The notes beneath the pieces were generated by a model. That model was not told where the DNA came from. It ran no database searches and saw only the letters and a program-made list of their open reading frames with translations. A program made the position numbers and the translations under genes. 64,000 bases of DNA, from positions 1-64,000 of the forward strand of contig NW_025813848.1 in assembly GCF_021917145.1 (NCBI RefSeq). Direction: 5' to 3'. Source of the DNA: Hypomesus transpacificus. Lineage: Eukaryota > Chordata > Actinopteri > Osmeriformes > Osmeridae. Shown piece after piece: positions 23,970-42,800 of this stretch (position 1 is its first letter; each line of letters begins with the position of its first letter).

Positions 23970-26300
23970 CACACATAGACAGGTCTGGTGAAACAGAACA
24001 CACATCATGGCTGCTGTCCAGTCACTTGACAAACAGTATCTTGCTGATGATTAAATGGAATGGTGGAATTATGAAATAATTAGGCTTGTCCCTTTAACCA
24101 ATCAGGTGCCAGATGGTACAAAATAGAAAAGCTCATCATGCTCCAGGCACTGTTAGTGTGAGAACTGTGTGGGTGGAGTTACCAGTGTCTGTCAGTGCCT
24201 CTTCACCTGAGGTCTTGAGAACACCTTACCAGTTTTAATGTACTATGAGCGAGCTAGTTCAGGCATGGCACTCGGGCAGCGAGCATCATCCGCTCATTAC
24301 CACACTTGTGTTAGTTCAAAAAGGACATAATGAGTCAGAACAGGAAAAACAACGAATAAATAATACCATCCCAAGGTATTTAAGTGGTCTTGTTCTTTGC
24401 ATCCAGTGAAAGGGAAATGTTACCATCAAACACAGTCCATTCTCAGACAGTCTGGGTGTTATTGTGTACGTATCTAGTCCATATTTCCAGGACAAAAGAA
24501 ACCTGTAGCCCCTTTTAATTGTAGCCCCTTTTAAATCTATCTTTACCTCCTTCCTTCCTTTCATACTTCCTTTTTGTGATGCAATCCGCATAATTTGACT
24601 GGAAATGAAAATGTAACTATTTGCGTCTGACAATTTAACCCACGAGTTAGGAAAAAAATAGACTGAATCGTAACCCTTCCTGAAGTGAACAGCACACTTA
24701 GGTCTCACCTGTATCCTCCATGACAGAGATCCTCTTTAAAAGTCAAAACAGGATGTAGAGGAAATTGACACTGGATACATTTTTGGAGGATTAACATTGA
24801 AACGGTAGTGAATTGCGTGGGATAGTGTTTAGCTGCTGATATAACATACTTGATTGCCTCTGGGAGGATGTGGAAGGGGAGCAGCTCCAAATAGGAACCC
24901 GGTATGTTTTACAGAAAAGTAATCTAGGGGTTGTGTCTGATCCTGATCTTTTGTATGTGCGTCAGCTCATGTGGGCTGTGGGCGTCGACCATGAGGGTCA
25001 ACATTCAAGAAATGTGGTGCTGTCCTGGCTGTTCTTCATCCAAATAAACTCTTCCAACAACAAATGTATTTTTGTCCATGACTCACATCACAAGTATTTT
25101 ATGAGCAGTATACTTACTTCCCTGATTTACGAATGCTTTCATGTCACGTCCAATCAGATTGTTGTTTCTCTGCAGACTCGTATAAAGCAGAGGATCAGTT
25201 CCAGTCAACAGTATTTTTACTTTTTTTTTATCAAACATAAAATATGGTGGGAAACTGTCCACATGAAGTATCTCCGGAAGAAACTAATACATATTTGGCT
25301 TTGCAAAGCTGACATCAAAGAACAGCACTTCAGTGAAGTGGTTGAAGTTGTCATAAAGCATGCAAGGAGTCTGCGTTTTGGGATAAAAGAGAACTTGACT
25401 TAGAAATAAACAAGATACAGAACAAAGGGCAAACGCCACACGGCCGTCGATAACAAAACAAATAATAAGACTTCGCAACGAGGTCCGAGACAGCTCAGCT
25501 TATAAAACCATCCTAATAAAACAACGCAAAACAGGGGCGTCTAATATTCTGTTAGCGCAGATCGGCACTCAGATGCCGCGTGAACCGTGACAGAAGTGGC
25601 ATGACTTTGTGGCTCGAACTGTTTGTTGCGCTGAGGCATAACTAGGTGTGTGTCATGATTCAACTCCTCTGTTAACTGTGTTGTAAAAGCTTGCTTTGGC
25701 ATAGGATGTTTGCTATGTTATCAGATGAATGATTATGTTCACAGCTGCCAAGTGAGGGTTTACACACACATATGCACACATGCACTTACACACAAACATG
25801 CACACACACATGCGCACACACAGAAACACCTGATCACACATGGACATGCAAACACACCCGCTGACACTGACTTCTACAGACACTGATGGAACACCTCTTG
25901 AGGTCAGAGTAAAGATATGGATTAGTATACATGCCGAGAAGTGGAAATGTAATTGTTAAGAACCGACATATGAAAACTATACAAAGGAGCTCAACTATGT
26001 AGACCTCACAGTAGGCGAGCATGGAAGCATGGGATGGATAGTACACTGAAGACAACTGTGCTGGACCAGGGATCTGGGAAGTCTCATTTAATGGAAGAGC
26101 AGGACCTCATTGTAGACAATCTGTAAACTAATTGAACTCCTTCAGTTTGAGTTGGACCCTCTCAGATGGTATGAGTGTATAGATACACCTTTCAGATCTT
26201 CTATCCGTACGTGTGTTTTCTACACGAGTGGGCCAATAAAGACATTTTTCACAGCTGGCTGACTGGAAAAAAACGTCAAATCATTTAGAACACCGCTGGT
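23970..26300. other. Gene-free stretch before the potassium channel
   Basis: No recognisable exon, RNA or complete transposon. Open frames on both strands resemble no protein I know. There is a CA-rich patch at about 25760-25860. The upstream promoter of the channel gene probably lies in the last few hundred bases, but no core element can be pointed to. Confidence 0.5.
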
Positions 26301-26401
26301 ACAGAATCTTGTCAATCTCTGAACCATTTTAATCTCCCAGCGTCTATGATGTGGACAGTCAGGTCTCATCTAGGATAATCTCACCATCTATGCTGGAAAC
26401 C

Positions 26402-28426
26402 ATGAAGGACCCTTCTCATGGCTGCCCCTCGGTATGCCTGAACAGAGACTCATCTCGTTTTATCCTGCTGGGGTTTCTCATCACCTTGTACATGCTGGCC
26501 GGGGCGGCCATCTTCTCAGCTCTGGAGAGGCCAGGGGAGCAGTTTGCCCAGCAGTGCTGGGAGGGAAGGCTGGAGGGCTTCGGACAAGACCATGGGATCA
26601 GCCTAGAGGACCTGAGAGCCCTGCTGGAAGACTACGAGGAGGCCAACGCAGCGGGCATCCGCATGGACGCCCGTAGAGATCGCTGGGACTTTGCTGGGTC
26701 CTTCTACTTTGTTGGCACGGTTGTCTCCACGATAGGTGAGTCATGAGTCTGTTGACGACAGTTGCAATTGAATGGAGGGTTGTTACCATGGTCCACGAGA
26801 CACACAAATATTTCTCCTTACGATTTTAAACTCAGATTTCACATGCCAGGATAAACCAATACAGTTTATTTCATACAAATCACAAAAATATAGTGGACCA
26901 CTTCTCAGATTTTTCCAAGCTATCACTTTCTGTACTTCTGGCTAATCTAATGGTGTTGACATTGGAAGATAGTCAATTTCCTTTCCAAACATGCTAGATA
27001 TTTACCAACCCTGAATGCTCACTTATTACGTTGTGAAGCCAGGCATCGAGCCTCCTGGATACTCACAGCTACTCACACATCAAACACAGACCTGTTGCAC
27101 ATTAACTTTGTGTTTGACAGTAAAGCCCCCTGGCATCATGCTATCCCTGATCTATTAGATCTATACCTATCATTTGACTGCCTGACGAATAGACTTGCAG
27201 TAAACTAATTTGTCTCAAGCCATCTGCTTATTTATTCAATCTGTCTGTGAATGTCTGATTGATTTAACTACTTTAATTTCACATGTCATCAAATCCTCCT
27301 TGTCACTTCCTTGAGATGATGTCAGACCCATAATAAGTGGATAGGTTTAAGTGTGCTCTCAAACACAACTGGATTCCTCATCCACTCATGTTAAATCTGT
27401 TATTTTATTTTCATGTAAAGAAATCATAGAAGAATGGTCGGATTCAGCAGTTTATGTGGTTGGAAAGTAAGTATATTTTGTCTGTTGTAGAATGAATCTT
27501 TATCCTCCCTTTACCTCTCTCCCTGGCCAGGTTTTGGCATGACAGCCCCCTCCACCACCGTGGCTAAGGTCATCCTGGTGTTTTACGGTCTGGTTGGCTG
27601 CTCGGCCGCCATCCTCTTCTTTAACCTCTTCCTGGAACGAGTCATCACCATGCTGGGCCTCCTCATGCATTGGTGCCACCGCAGACGGACGCCTCACTGC
27701 AGGCCTCACGGAGCTGGATGGCCAACACTGGAGGCTGCAAAGAAGGCTGAAGATGGAGAGGCTGTGGGAGGAGCTAGCGGAGACACCAGTGAGGGGCCAC
27801 ATGGAGATACATGGAGGCCGTCCGTGTATCATGTCACTCTCATACTCTTCGCCACCACTCTAGTGGTGAGCTGTGGCGCTGCCACGCTCTACTCCACCAT
27901 GGAGGGGTGGAGCTACTTTGAATCGCTGTATTTCTGCTTTGTGGCATTTAGCACGGTGGGGTTTGGGGACCTGGTGAGCGGGCAGAGGGAGCACCACGAG
28001 GACAGCCGGGGCTACCAGCTGGCCAATGGTCTCCTGATGTTGCTGGGTGTCTGCTGCACCTACTCCCTCTTTAACACTGTCTCTGTCATCATCAAGGAGG
28101 GGCTGAATTGGACCCTGGGCCAGCTGCTCCTCCTACGAGGCTGTGCGTGTCCTGGTGGCCCTCAGGAGGATTTTTCAGGACTGCTGGTTCTCCTCTGCCC
28201 TGTCAGTCCCTGCCCCTCTGTTCACCACACCCAGCCTCACACAAACCACCGGCATCCCCAGACAACTGATCACAGCTGGGACCAACGCACAGCGGGCTCC
28301 TTGCCACATCCCACGTTTAAATGTCGATGTGCTAATGCTGTGGTTGAGACAGTGTACTGTGGAGGTGTAGGCTCCACAGAGACCACCACTGCTGTTATGA
28401 CGCAAGCACATAATTCATGTAGTTAA
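26402..28426 (+). CDS. THIK-type two-pore-domain potassium channel (KCNK12/KCNK13 family)
   Basis: Two exons, 26402-26735 and 27531-28426, are joined in phase 1 inside the first pore-signature codon. They give 409 residues; human THIK-1 has 408. The start at 26402 has A at -3; an ATG at 26390 has a poor context. Visible in order: M1 (about 19-39, FILLGFLITLYMLAGAA), an extracellular cap, pore 1 filter TIGFG (110-114), M2 with GLVGCSAAILFFNLFLER, M3, pore 2 filter TVGFG (253-257) and M4 with LLGVCCTYSLFN. FYFVGTVVSTIGFGMT and ILFFNLFLER mark the THIK branch. It should form a dimeric background potassium channel in the plasma membrane. The cap lacks the Asn-glycosylation site I would expect in THIK-1. 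The tail after about residue 305 does not resemble the conserved THIK tail. Whether it is kcnk12, kcnk13 or a third copy (kcnk12-like) cannot be settled without a tree; the neighbours favour a third copy. Confidence 0.9.
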
Positions 28427-28704
28427 GCCTTGACATGCCAAGCACCTGGGATTCAATATGATATGACTATTGGATTTCACTAAAACCCAATGGAAGAAGG
28501 GTTTCTTCTCGAGAGTAAAGGATGTTTATTTTATTTATATTTAGTTAATGGGCATGACACAATCAACATGGCAGATTACCTTGGCAATGAATGGACTATA
28601 CTTTGACTGCTTTCAGATTTTTGGGGGGGATTTTGTTCAGATGCATTAGGTCTCATCTTTTCTTCCAATATAAAATTATTGGATTGTACTGATTATACAT
28701 GGTC

Positions 28705-28710
28705 AATAAA
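28705..28710 (+). promoter_or_regulatory. Poly(A) signal, THIK channel gene
   Basis: AATAAA about 280 bases after the stop codon. A second AATAAA follows at 28829-28834. The next gene begins about 600 bases further on. Confidence 0.55.
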
Positions 28711-29247
28711 ACTGATTATACATGCTCAATAATCGCTATATCACTTACAACCACTTTTCTAGTGTCAAGTCAGTTCTGTGTAGCCTAAATACTTTTTGTT
28801 GTTGTAAATTATATTAAATGCGATTGAGAATAAATATTACACTATGTTTTTTAGAAGTGGGCAGTATTATGCAATATTTTCCCTTTTACTTCTTCCATTA
28901 TAACAGAAAAAAAATGATTTAAAGGTACAAATATGTCTAGATTTATATTGGGCGAACTGGTCTGGCAATGCCATGCTAGCGGTTTACTGTAAACCAATTA
29001 CAAACCACCTGTCTTTCCGTTCCTAAACCATTAGAGATCGACATTACATGGAGCCACTTGAAGCTCCTTCCATTTCTAAGTCAATAAATCTATATATTTG
29101 ATATAAAATATATTTCATATCATACTGGATATGCTACTGTTTGTGGGTAGTACCAGGACATTGAGTACAGCAATCAATATCGGCTATAATGACGCACTAT
29201 TCTGCCGCATGTTGGTGTGCAGTTGTCAAGTTTGACAGCAGGGCTAA

Positions 29248-29364
29248 TGATGTCATTTCGCGGAGTGATCTAGTAGTGCAAACGAGTCTTCACTGGCAGA
29301 GTAAGCTGGTAACGGGGCATCTTCAGTGCAAGGTCTGACAACTGGAAACAATTACTGTATATAT
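29248..29364 (+). promoter_or_regulatory. calm3: Candidate calmodulin promoter elements
   Basis: A CRE/ATF-like TGATGTCA lies at 29248-29255 and a TATA-like TATATAT at 29358-29364, about 80 bases before the start codon. The 5' UTR and transcription start were not otherwise defined, so these are only plausible elements. Confidence 0.35.
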
Positions 29365-29444
29365 CTGTCAGGACGTCGGTAACGATTGTTGCATTGATTA
29401 TCGGTGATTGCAGAAAACTAATTTGTTGAAGACTAAACGGGAAA

Positions 29445-34915
<5,471 letters not shown>

Positions 34916-36655
34916 ATCTGCAGTGTGTGCTCTCACACCTTTCTCTCTTATACTGCTTGTCCTCCTAAGATAACTCTTGTCTTTTAAGAAGAAAACTCAA
35001 ATCTAAACCACTGAAGAATGGAAACCAAGAAAATGCACTCCCCAGAAATATTTAAAAACAAACTAAAAAAAATAATCTGTGAATGTGAATTGGAGAAACT
35101 ATCGCACCACACTTCAGAGTCGTCTATTTATAGAATAACCACAGCATGTGGTGAAGTTCTAGACAAGTTTCTGGATCAAGCCGTAAGCGGCGCATCCATC
35201 CAGACTTGGACCCTGGTATAATCTCACTCATCCGATCCTGACAGAAGTTTGAGGGAAGAGCACCATCGTTGAGACGGTGACCACGGTCCTCCACGAACGA
35301 GAGGGTGCTGTCTCCTTTTGCCCTGCTTAGAGAAGATATCTGCTCCAATGGGTTTCCACGCCCCTTAATGCCAATCTGACATTGCCACTCGCACGCAACA
35401 AACCGTGCTGATTTTGGACTTGGGTTCAAAGTCCCACTTGCATGTACACCTTCTGTGGCAATTTGTAATCACCAGGAGAGGGCTGTGATCCCAGGGGAGG
35501 ATGGAGGCTCTGTAGACACTGGAGAGATATACATAACTATAGAAACTTATGTATTTGTTAAATATTTGTCACTGAGGGTGGTGGATCCTGGGGTGAGGAG
35601 TGTCTCTGTGGTTGAGTCCTTTTTGGTGCTTGGAAGAACATTGTACCATCCTGGAGCGATGTGTCCGCGGTGAGTGTGTGAGGGGGAAGGAGGTGTTGAT
35701 AATGACATTTTTGTCTTGTCTGTTTTTTTCCCCTGGGGCGGCTTGTCGTATTTGGGGACTTTTATTTTGAAAGCAGCTCACACCCAGGAAGAAGCAGGTA
35801 GACCTTACAGTTTGAGGAGACCATTTATGGCTACCCTGAGAGCATTGCTCTAAAGATATTTAATCTGCTTTCAACAGATATACCTAATACTAGTATATAA
35901 CATAAATGTCAGTGCTTTTTAATGGTATGTCATCTGATATTAAATGTATAAGTTACGTTTGTTCACAAATAATATTATTAGTGTTAGTGCAAAATGTTGC
36001 TTTACTTATTGTGGCAATTCTGTAATAGGACCTATAATGTTTTCTCCTTGGTTTCAAGATGTGCCATGAAACTGTAAAAGCCTCAACAGTCTTGCAAGAC
36101 AACTTGTAGTAAATTAAACAATGAAATCTATATACATATATATGTATATATTATCAACAAACAGTTAACTTATATTTGCAGTTTAGTGTAATTAAACAAT
36201 ATATTTAAAGACTGTAAAGAAAAAGATACCAAATGTTTTTGCAGCTGAACCAGTCTGTCTGTCAAAGTATTGTGTTTCAGTATCCCATTGTGGTCAGTGG
36301 TTTCACCCATAGTCTGTGAGTTTCCACTGCTTGCTAACAGTATATACAGCATTTTCACATTGATATTAGCTTAATCTGTCAGGTGAGGGTGAGCAGTTTC
36401 CATAGAACACTGTAGGAGATTTAAAAGGACTCAAGTTAAACTGGGTCTTTAAAGGGATGGTTATACTTGGTTTCACAGTATTGTTAGTGAAGGTTCTGCA
36501 CTGGTTAGCTTCTCGTAAGCTTTCAATTTGACTGGTTTTGCCCTTGATTGAGCGATTTGAAAGAGCGACTTAGGGACTGTAAACTTCTGAAAGTAGCTGA
36601 AAATGTGTGTTGTGTTTCTCATGAATCAATAAATTCAGCAGACTTTAAAAGTGGT
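34916..36655 (+). other. calm3: Calmodulin 3' UTR
   Basis: Long AT-rich non-coding tail from the stop codon to just past the AATAAA at 36629-36634. No earlier canonical poly(A) signal was noticed. It is followed directly by a SINE. The 1.7 kb length is inferred from the signal position, not from transcript data. Confidence 0.6.
36629..36634 (+). promoter_or_regulatory. calm3: Poly(A) signal, calmodulin gene
   Basis: AATAAA in tgaatcaataaattcagcag, first canonical hexamer noticed downstream of the stop. Confidence 0.6.
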
Positions 36656-36671
36656 TCTTATTGTTTGTTCT

Positions 36672-37264
36672 TACATTTATTCATTTAGCAGACACTTTTA
36701 TCCAAAGCGACTTCCAAGAGAGAGCTTTACAAATTGCTTAGGTCACTGATAATAGCCGGGTTTCCCAGATTAGTTAAGAAGCTCTTAACGCTAAGAGCTT
36801 CTTAGTAAAGTTCTAAGAGCGTTCAAGAGCGCCCTTAGAATGTTCTTAAGAAGCTCTTAGCGTTAAGAGCTTCTGAAGGAATCTGGGAAACCCGGCCAAT
36901 AACAACAAGATAGCCCCAAAAACATTGCGAGTAGCCAAAACATGAAGCACATATTGTGAACAACCAAAATAAGTGCCAAAGGGAAGAACCATAAGAGCAT
37001 GTAGTTAAACGAAAGGCTCAAGACGCACTTGTTCCGGAGGTACAACGGCACTTAGGAATGCTTGGCTGGACCTGATGTAAGTTTCCTCCAGGATCACAAT
37101 GACTCCCAGGCCATTAACTGTTAGAGGAGACATCAATCTTTGATGGTTAAAGGTTAAATGACTTGCTCAGGGTCACACAATGAGTCAGTGGTGGAGATGG
37201 AATTTGAACCAGGGACTTCCTGGTCATAAGTCTGTTTTTTTAACCACTTGACCACACAGCCTCC
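36672..37264 (-). mobile_element. V-SINE-type SINE, interrupted by a MITE
   Basis: On the minus strand the tRNA-like head lies near 37264-37190, with A-box region tggtcaagtggttaaa and B box GGTTCAAATTCC. The V-SINE tail ggataaaagtgtctgctaaa ends near 36675. A 143-bp MITE (36755-36897) is inserted inside it. Confidence 0.85.
36755..36897. mobile_element. Palindromic MITE nested in SINE
   Basis: A nearly perfect foldback. The left half starts gccgggtttcccagat and the right half ends atctgggaaacccggcc, with repeated agaagctcttaacgctaaga / agcgttaagagcttct blocks between. The flanks are aata on both sides (36751-36754 and 36898-36901), a possible 4-bp target duplication. Confidence 0.88.
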
Positions 37265-37322
37265 TGTGGGTTGCAGAAGATGTGTGTTGCAATTGATGTG
37301 TTGCAATAGATGATAGGTATGT

Positions 37323-38294
37323 TACTGTTTTTCACAATTGCTAAAACACATTTCTTGAAACAGTCACCCACTTTCTTACAACTGTAAACTCAAAACCTCA
37401 TCTTCAAGCACTATTTACAAAACCTCTGAATCCTTTTGCAAAATTAAACTTTCGCCTCAAAACAGATTTACCTGTGCTCAAAATCAAACACTGCTCTCAA
37501 ATCATAAACAAAGAAATCAAAATGATATACACTATCAAGCAGTCAGTAAACAATACACCAACAAATAGAAAACAAATTGTTCAAAACAGTTCTCAGGGAT
37601 TTTTACGTAATCTCAAAACAAATGTCATATTTATCCGTCATTGTGTTTTGATGAACAAAAACATGTTCTATCATAGTAGCTCAACATTTTCAGAAATTAC
37701 TACCCTGCTTTGCTTTTTGCTATTTTTTTGCTCTTTTTCCTTGAACCCCTATGGAGTACTGTACCCTGCATCTCACTACTCACAACTCACTCTTGTTCTT
37801 TGTTGATATGAACCTGCAACCAGTCAAAATCTATTGAGCAGTCAATACTGTTACTGTAACAAATTGAAAGCACTATGTTCAGGGCCATACAATTTGTTCA
37901 TTGTACAGTATACAGCCTACAATGCACTGTACTACAGTATACAATACTACAGTAAAAGGGACAAAAATCAAAGGAGTAAACGTGATCAATGTGCTTCTTC
38001 TCGTCTTTGGGCTGGGTTAGGCCAGAGCACTTTGTTGACATCACAAGCAATATTTTAACAGTGTTTAACAGTATGGATGACATGTACATTAGAGTGCAGG
38101 ATGTGTTTTAAAAATGAGAATGTGTTTAGAGTTTTGCTGAAAATTCTAAGTGAGATCTGCAAATAGTGTTTTACCATGTGAAATGGTTTAAGATATTGAC
38201 AACAGACAGGCACAATTAGCTACATGAGTTCAGGCAACTGAGAAATTTGTTCAGCCAATGGGTTTTAGTGTTTTAGCAATTGAGAAAAACTGTA
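37323..38294. mobile_element. Tc1/mariner-like non-autonomous element
   Basis: The left end tactgtttttcacaattgct and the right end agcaattgagaaaaactgta form terminal inverted repeats that continue through ctaaaacac. The element begins and ends with TA. It is about 972 bp and AT-rich; the open frames inside are not recognisable proteins. Assignment to the superfamily is from the TA termini and end sequence. Confidence 0.7.
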
Positions 38295-39205
38295 ATGGTC
38301 CTGTCTGACTCTTTTTCTGGCTATCCCAGGACAGGGCCAGACACACTGGTGTCTGTCTAGGATCGGCTCATGGCCATTGGCCAGGGTGGTGCAGGACCAT
38401 TCTAAGGTCCAGGATAGGCTCAGAGCATGTCAGGTCACCCAGGACTCCCTAAGAAGAACTATTTTTGTCTCTCCCAGGCTAAATCTGGATCCTCATGGGA
38501 TTGTGACAGAAGCCCATGTTAATCCAGGTCAGTCAGGGTCGCGACCTCTCAACCCTCCCAGCCCCTCCTCCCGCACCTTACTAAACACCCGCCACACTGA
38601 GCCTTGCTCACCTAACCCCATTTACTGACAGGGCAGCCAGCCAATGGGGTTAGATTCACCTGGGCTAGATGTGATTGGGTGGTATGTGGGTGGGACTAAT
38701 CATGTGTGTAGAAAGCAGCTCAGGTGGACCTGTTGGGCTGAGTCAGCAGGACAGCCAGCTCTCCACACCCTGGAACAAGCACATGTGACATCACAATGCC
38801 ACGTCCCTGGTAGTGTAACCCAGCACTTTAACAGATTGGGTGAGAATGATGTTGCTTAGATAGAGACAAACTAAAATGTGGGAGTGTGAGACAGTGGGAA
38901 GGGATGAGTATACTGTAGACATGGGTTAAAATATATAAATACTATATGAAGTCATATGTGACATCATGTTATATCTAGATTTGCCTTGTTTGAAGATTAC
39001 ACCATGCCTTTAGTGCAGTTCACTTTTCAGACAATAGGTGGCACCACTGAATTGTACTACAAAAAATGGCCAAGACCAGTCATGTCCAACAGTCTTGTGT
39101 CATCTCGTCTGTGAGATTACAGAGATGGGCACCGTGGAATCATTGTGTCAGTGTGAGTAGCTCAGTCACTGTAACCCTGTTTGATAGCAGACCTGATCCC
39201 ATCCC

Positions 39206-39315
<110 letters not shown>

Positions 39316-39761
39316 CTCCTCACACGTTACCTCATGGATAGGGCCACACACAGTTCTAAAGAATGGCAGAGTAAATACAAAACTGAAAACTGAAAAAAAC
39401 CCTGGGGTCATTAGTTGCCCTCCCACACTCTCCCCCACACACAGGCCTTTAATCAACATCTAAAATGAGGCTGTTTACACAGGAGAAGTCAATGATCTTG
39501 ACATGTGCAGAATGTGTGTGTGGTTCCCCTCCAAGTTTTGCAACTCTGCCATGTTACCTAATCCCTTACTCACATGAGGGCTGCATGTATGCTGATCATC
39601 TCTAATAGCTGACCAGGGATCTGTTCTGAGCATTCATACTAGTGCCTACTGTGCACACACACCATTATTTACTATACACACAGACCCCAGTTCCTACAGA
39701 ACACACACCACAGTGCTTCAGGTTATTGTGTCTGGGGTATTTGTGTGCCAGTAGTCATAGT

Positions 39762-39893
39762 TCCATTGGTGGTTCCCTTGGTGGGTTCCTTGGTGGTTCC
39801 CTTGGTGGGTTCCTTGGTGGTTCCCTTGGTGGGTTCCTTGGTGGGTTCCTTGGTGGTTCCCTTGGTGGGTTCCTTGGTGGTTCCCTTGGTCCC
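39762..39893. repeat. Minisatellite with alternating 11/12-bp units
   Basis: Copies of ggtggttccctt and ggtgggttcctt alternate regularly, so the higher-order unit is about 24 bp, with one local phase slip near 39840. Translations in different frames are Gly/Leu- or Lys/Glu/Pro/Thr-rich artefacts. Confidence 0.9.
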
Positions 39894-42800
39894 CAGGCTA
39901 TTGTTATGCACGACTTTCACCCTGTTGATCCTGGTTATGTTTTCGATCTACTTTGGAAGTCCTGTCCTTAAGATAGGTCCGAAAAGGTCAAGCAAGTTGT
40001 TAGTTTGTAGAATCTTACGGTAATACATTCTAAGGTGTTACCCAAAGGATGAAGCTTAGAAAGTGGCCCAAAAGATAAGAGCCTGATCTACACATATATA
40101 ACCTCATGTTCATGCAGTTGTGTGAGAGGGAACAATGGGTGAAGCGCAAACAGTGAGGCTAGGAGAGAAAGATAATATTAGAAAACGGAAAATAAAGTAG
40201 AGAGAAGAAAAGAAAGATGATAAACAGGAGAAGGAGAGAAGAGCAGAGAGAGCTAGAGAGCTAGCCAATAGTTTTTTTCACAGTTTTCCCATCAGTGTGG
40301 GCAAGAGACATAGACAGATACTTAAAAGAGAGAGTGGCAACAAGAACATTGTATAATGCGTGTCCGTTTGACTGCTGAGGAAGGGATCTGGCATGAGCGT
40401 GAATAAGACCTTTGTTTTCTATGATGCGCGTGGCTAGTAATAGAATAAAAGGTAGTCCTCAACCATATTCTGTCACCAACCGTTCCACCCCCCCCCCCCC
40501 CCCTGCTGTACAAATTTGTTTTTCAGCTTACCCAGAATGGCATTATGGCACGGTGACAGCAGGTAAGGACGATGACAGACCTTCCCGTAGAACGTGTGTG
40601 TGTGTGAGAGAGAAAGCAGGACGTAAAAATAATAGACGAATGTTCCTTGTCTTTATATACAGTTATGATGTGCATTAAAGGTGATTTATTTCACCCTAAT
40701 GGCCACCTTTAAGGTCATTAGTAGCCACATTTCTGTCCTGAACAGGTGTCTGGTGTGACCTTCTACTGCAGAGGTTGTTAGAGAATTAAAAACATGAATC
40801 TATAAGATTCAGGAAGGAACTCAATTATCTCCTCATCATTTTAAGTGTGAAGGACTGAAGAGGACCACTGCCATTTGAAAGTTACCGCAATTGGTCACCC
40901 TATTGTTATAAATCATAATAAACACTATATAATAGATAAAATGAGAAATTAACATTTCACAATAGATTTTAAGCTGGAATGTTATTATATATGTGTGTAT
41001 CTACATACTACTGCGACATAACGGTTCTATATTTATTACAGATTTGTATTATTCTTTATTATAACTCTGACGGCCGTTGACAGGTAGCCAGACGATAGCC
41101 TAATGGGACTCCCAATGCTAGGTTGTGGAGTTTGTCTCTATCCATCTGTCTTTCTGTCATGTCTCCAGACCACCGTAACTGCTCTTATGTTTGGTCTTTG
41201 CTACAGATGAACTAGCTTGTGCGTGAGCTCACAAGCTTGTCTGTTTTGACTTTTGCCAGTTACACAGTTACAGTAAAGGCTCTTTCAGACTTGGCTTAAA
41301 GACAGACCGTCGATGCAAGTGGACCTACTTTGACTACACTTGATTCAGATGACATGGTATAAGAAAAGAGATATGGCAATCTCAATGCTGCAAACCTGTA
41401 GTGGTAACTCGGTCAAATTGAATGCCATCTTAGATGTTTGTAAATGCTCAATCAATTCTTCCAAGATCTGAACTCATTACCAGGAACCGGTATATTAGTT
41501 ATACATAATGGATATAATACATATTTCTGTAAGCTCCACATTTACACCCTTTGTCAGCCTGAAGTTCATCTTTCAGTCTTCTCACAATGATTGACATTGC
41601 TCAGAGTTAGAGAAAATTGATTCTTGCTCCCCTTTGGAAGATTCATATCTTTGACCTGTGATTGGTCATTAACAACCCATTAGGAAGAGCGATAACCAGG
41701 AAGTGACACGTTGTTCTGTATATGATCTGGAGTGGGAAATCTCATTTTTATTATCTTTGGTGAACTGGGTCTGACTATAAGATTTCTGGCTTTTTTTTGG
41801 CTTTGTGGGTCCCAAAACACGTGGACATGTCAAATGTATGGATTCAGTCAACCTCCAGTAAAACTTTGTAAGCTTAAGCTTACGTGTAAAACGTGTGGAA
41901 GTCAAGATAAAACGGTGATGTTCTTGTGGTGAAGTAACTATCATAAGGTCAATTTCATCATGTGTTAGACACTTGAAAAAACCTTTGACCTGTATTAAAT
42001 GAAAACAGGATCATGACTCTTTGAAATGTAATAGTTTTCTCTCTAAATCGTATTAGGTGGACATTTTAGCCAATACATTTTTTTTCCAACAGAGCCAGAT
42101 CAATAAAATTGATTGTGTAGGGGTTCCCCAATATAATAATAACACAACAATACATTTTCTTTTTGACCATAAATAGTTTAGTTTTCACTTATGTTCACTG
42201 TTCTGCCGATATATCAATAGCTTGAGAGACTTCAGGGCCCAGGACCAGGCACACAGCGGAAGCTGTGGATAAAGAAAGGCAACAGCGACACATATAACCC
42301 TAACCCTAATAGGGATTCATCACTCAAAAAGGTTTATCTTCTGCATATCATGTCAAATGAATGACTAAGAGTCTGAATTTTTCAGATCGTAAAACATGTA
42401 CGCCTAGAGAAGAAGGGATGAGGAAATAGAAAGGAGGACAAGCAGGACAAGGGAAAAGTTATTTAACAGCTGCGTAAACAGATAAACAATCTGTCATCTC
42501 CTGTTTTCTAGTAACTCACCACGGCTCTAATACTGTAGTACATCCCAGTTGGTCCATCCCTGTTCTATCTCTGTTTCCAGCCTTGTAATTGAGGCCTTTA
42601 ATTACAGTGCTGGTGTTTGCAAAAGCATATTAGTCTGGAAACTCTCAGTTCGTTTTTGATTTTCAAGGGGTTTTATCATCTGGCTCAGACCAAAATGCCT
42701 CTGGACGCGATTGGATGTAAACAACCAATCAGAGCAATGAAACGTCATCTTGGTTGTTTACGAAAATGCCCCAACAACTATATCCAGTCATGGTTTCAAA

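Noticed and set aside
24316..25478. Open frames of 130 to 177 residues on both strands
   Set aside because: No recognisable domain, no matching splice sites, AT-rich composition like surrounding DNA.
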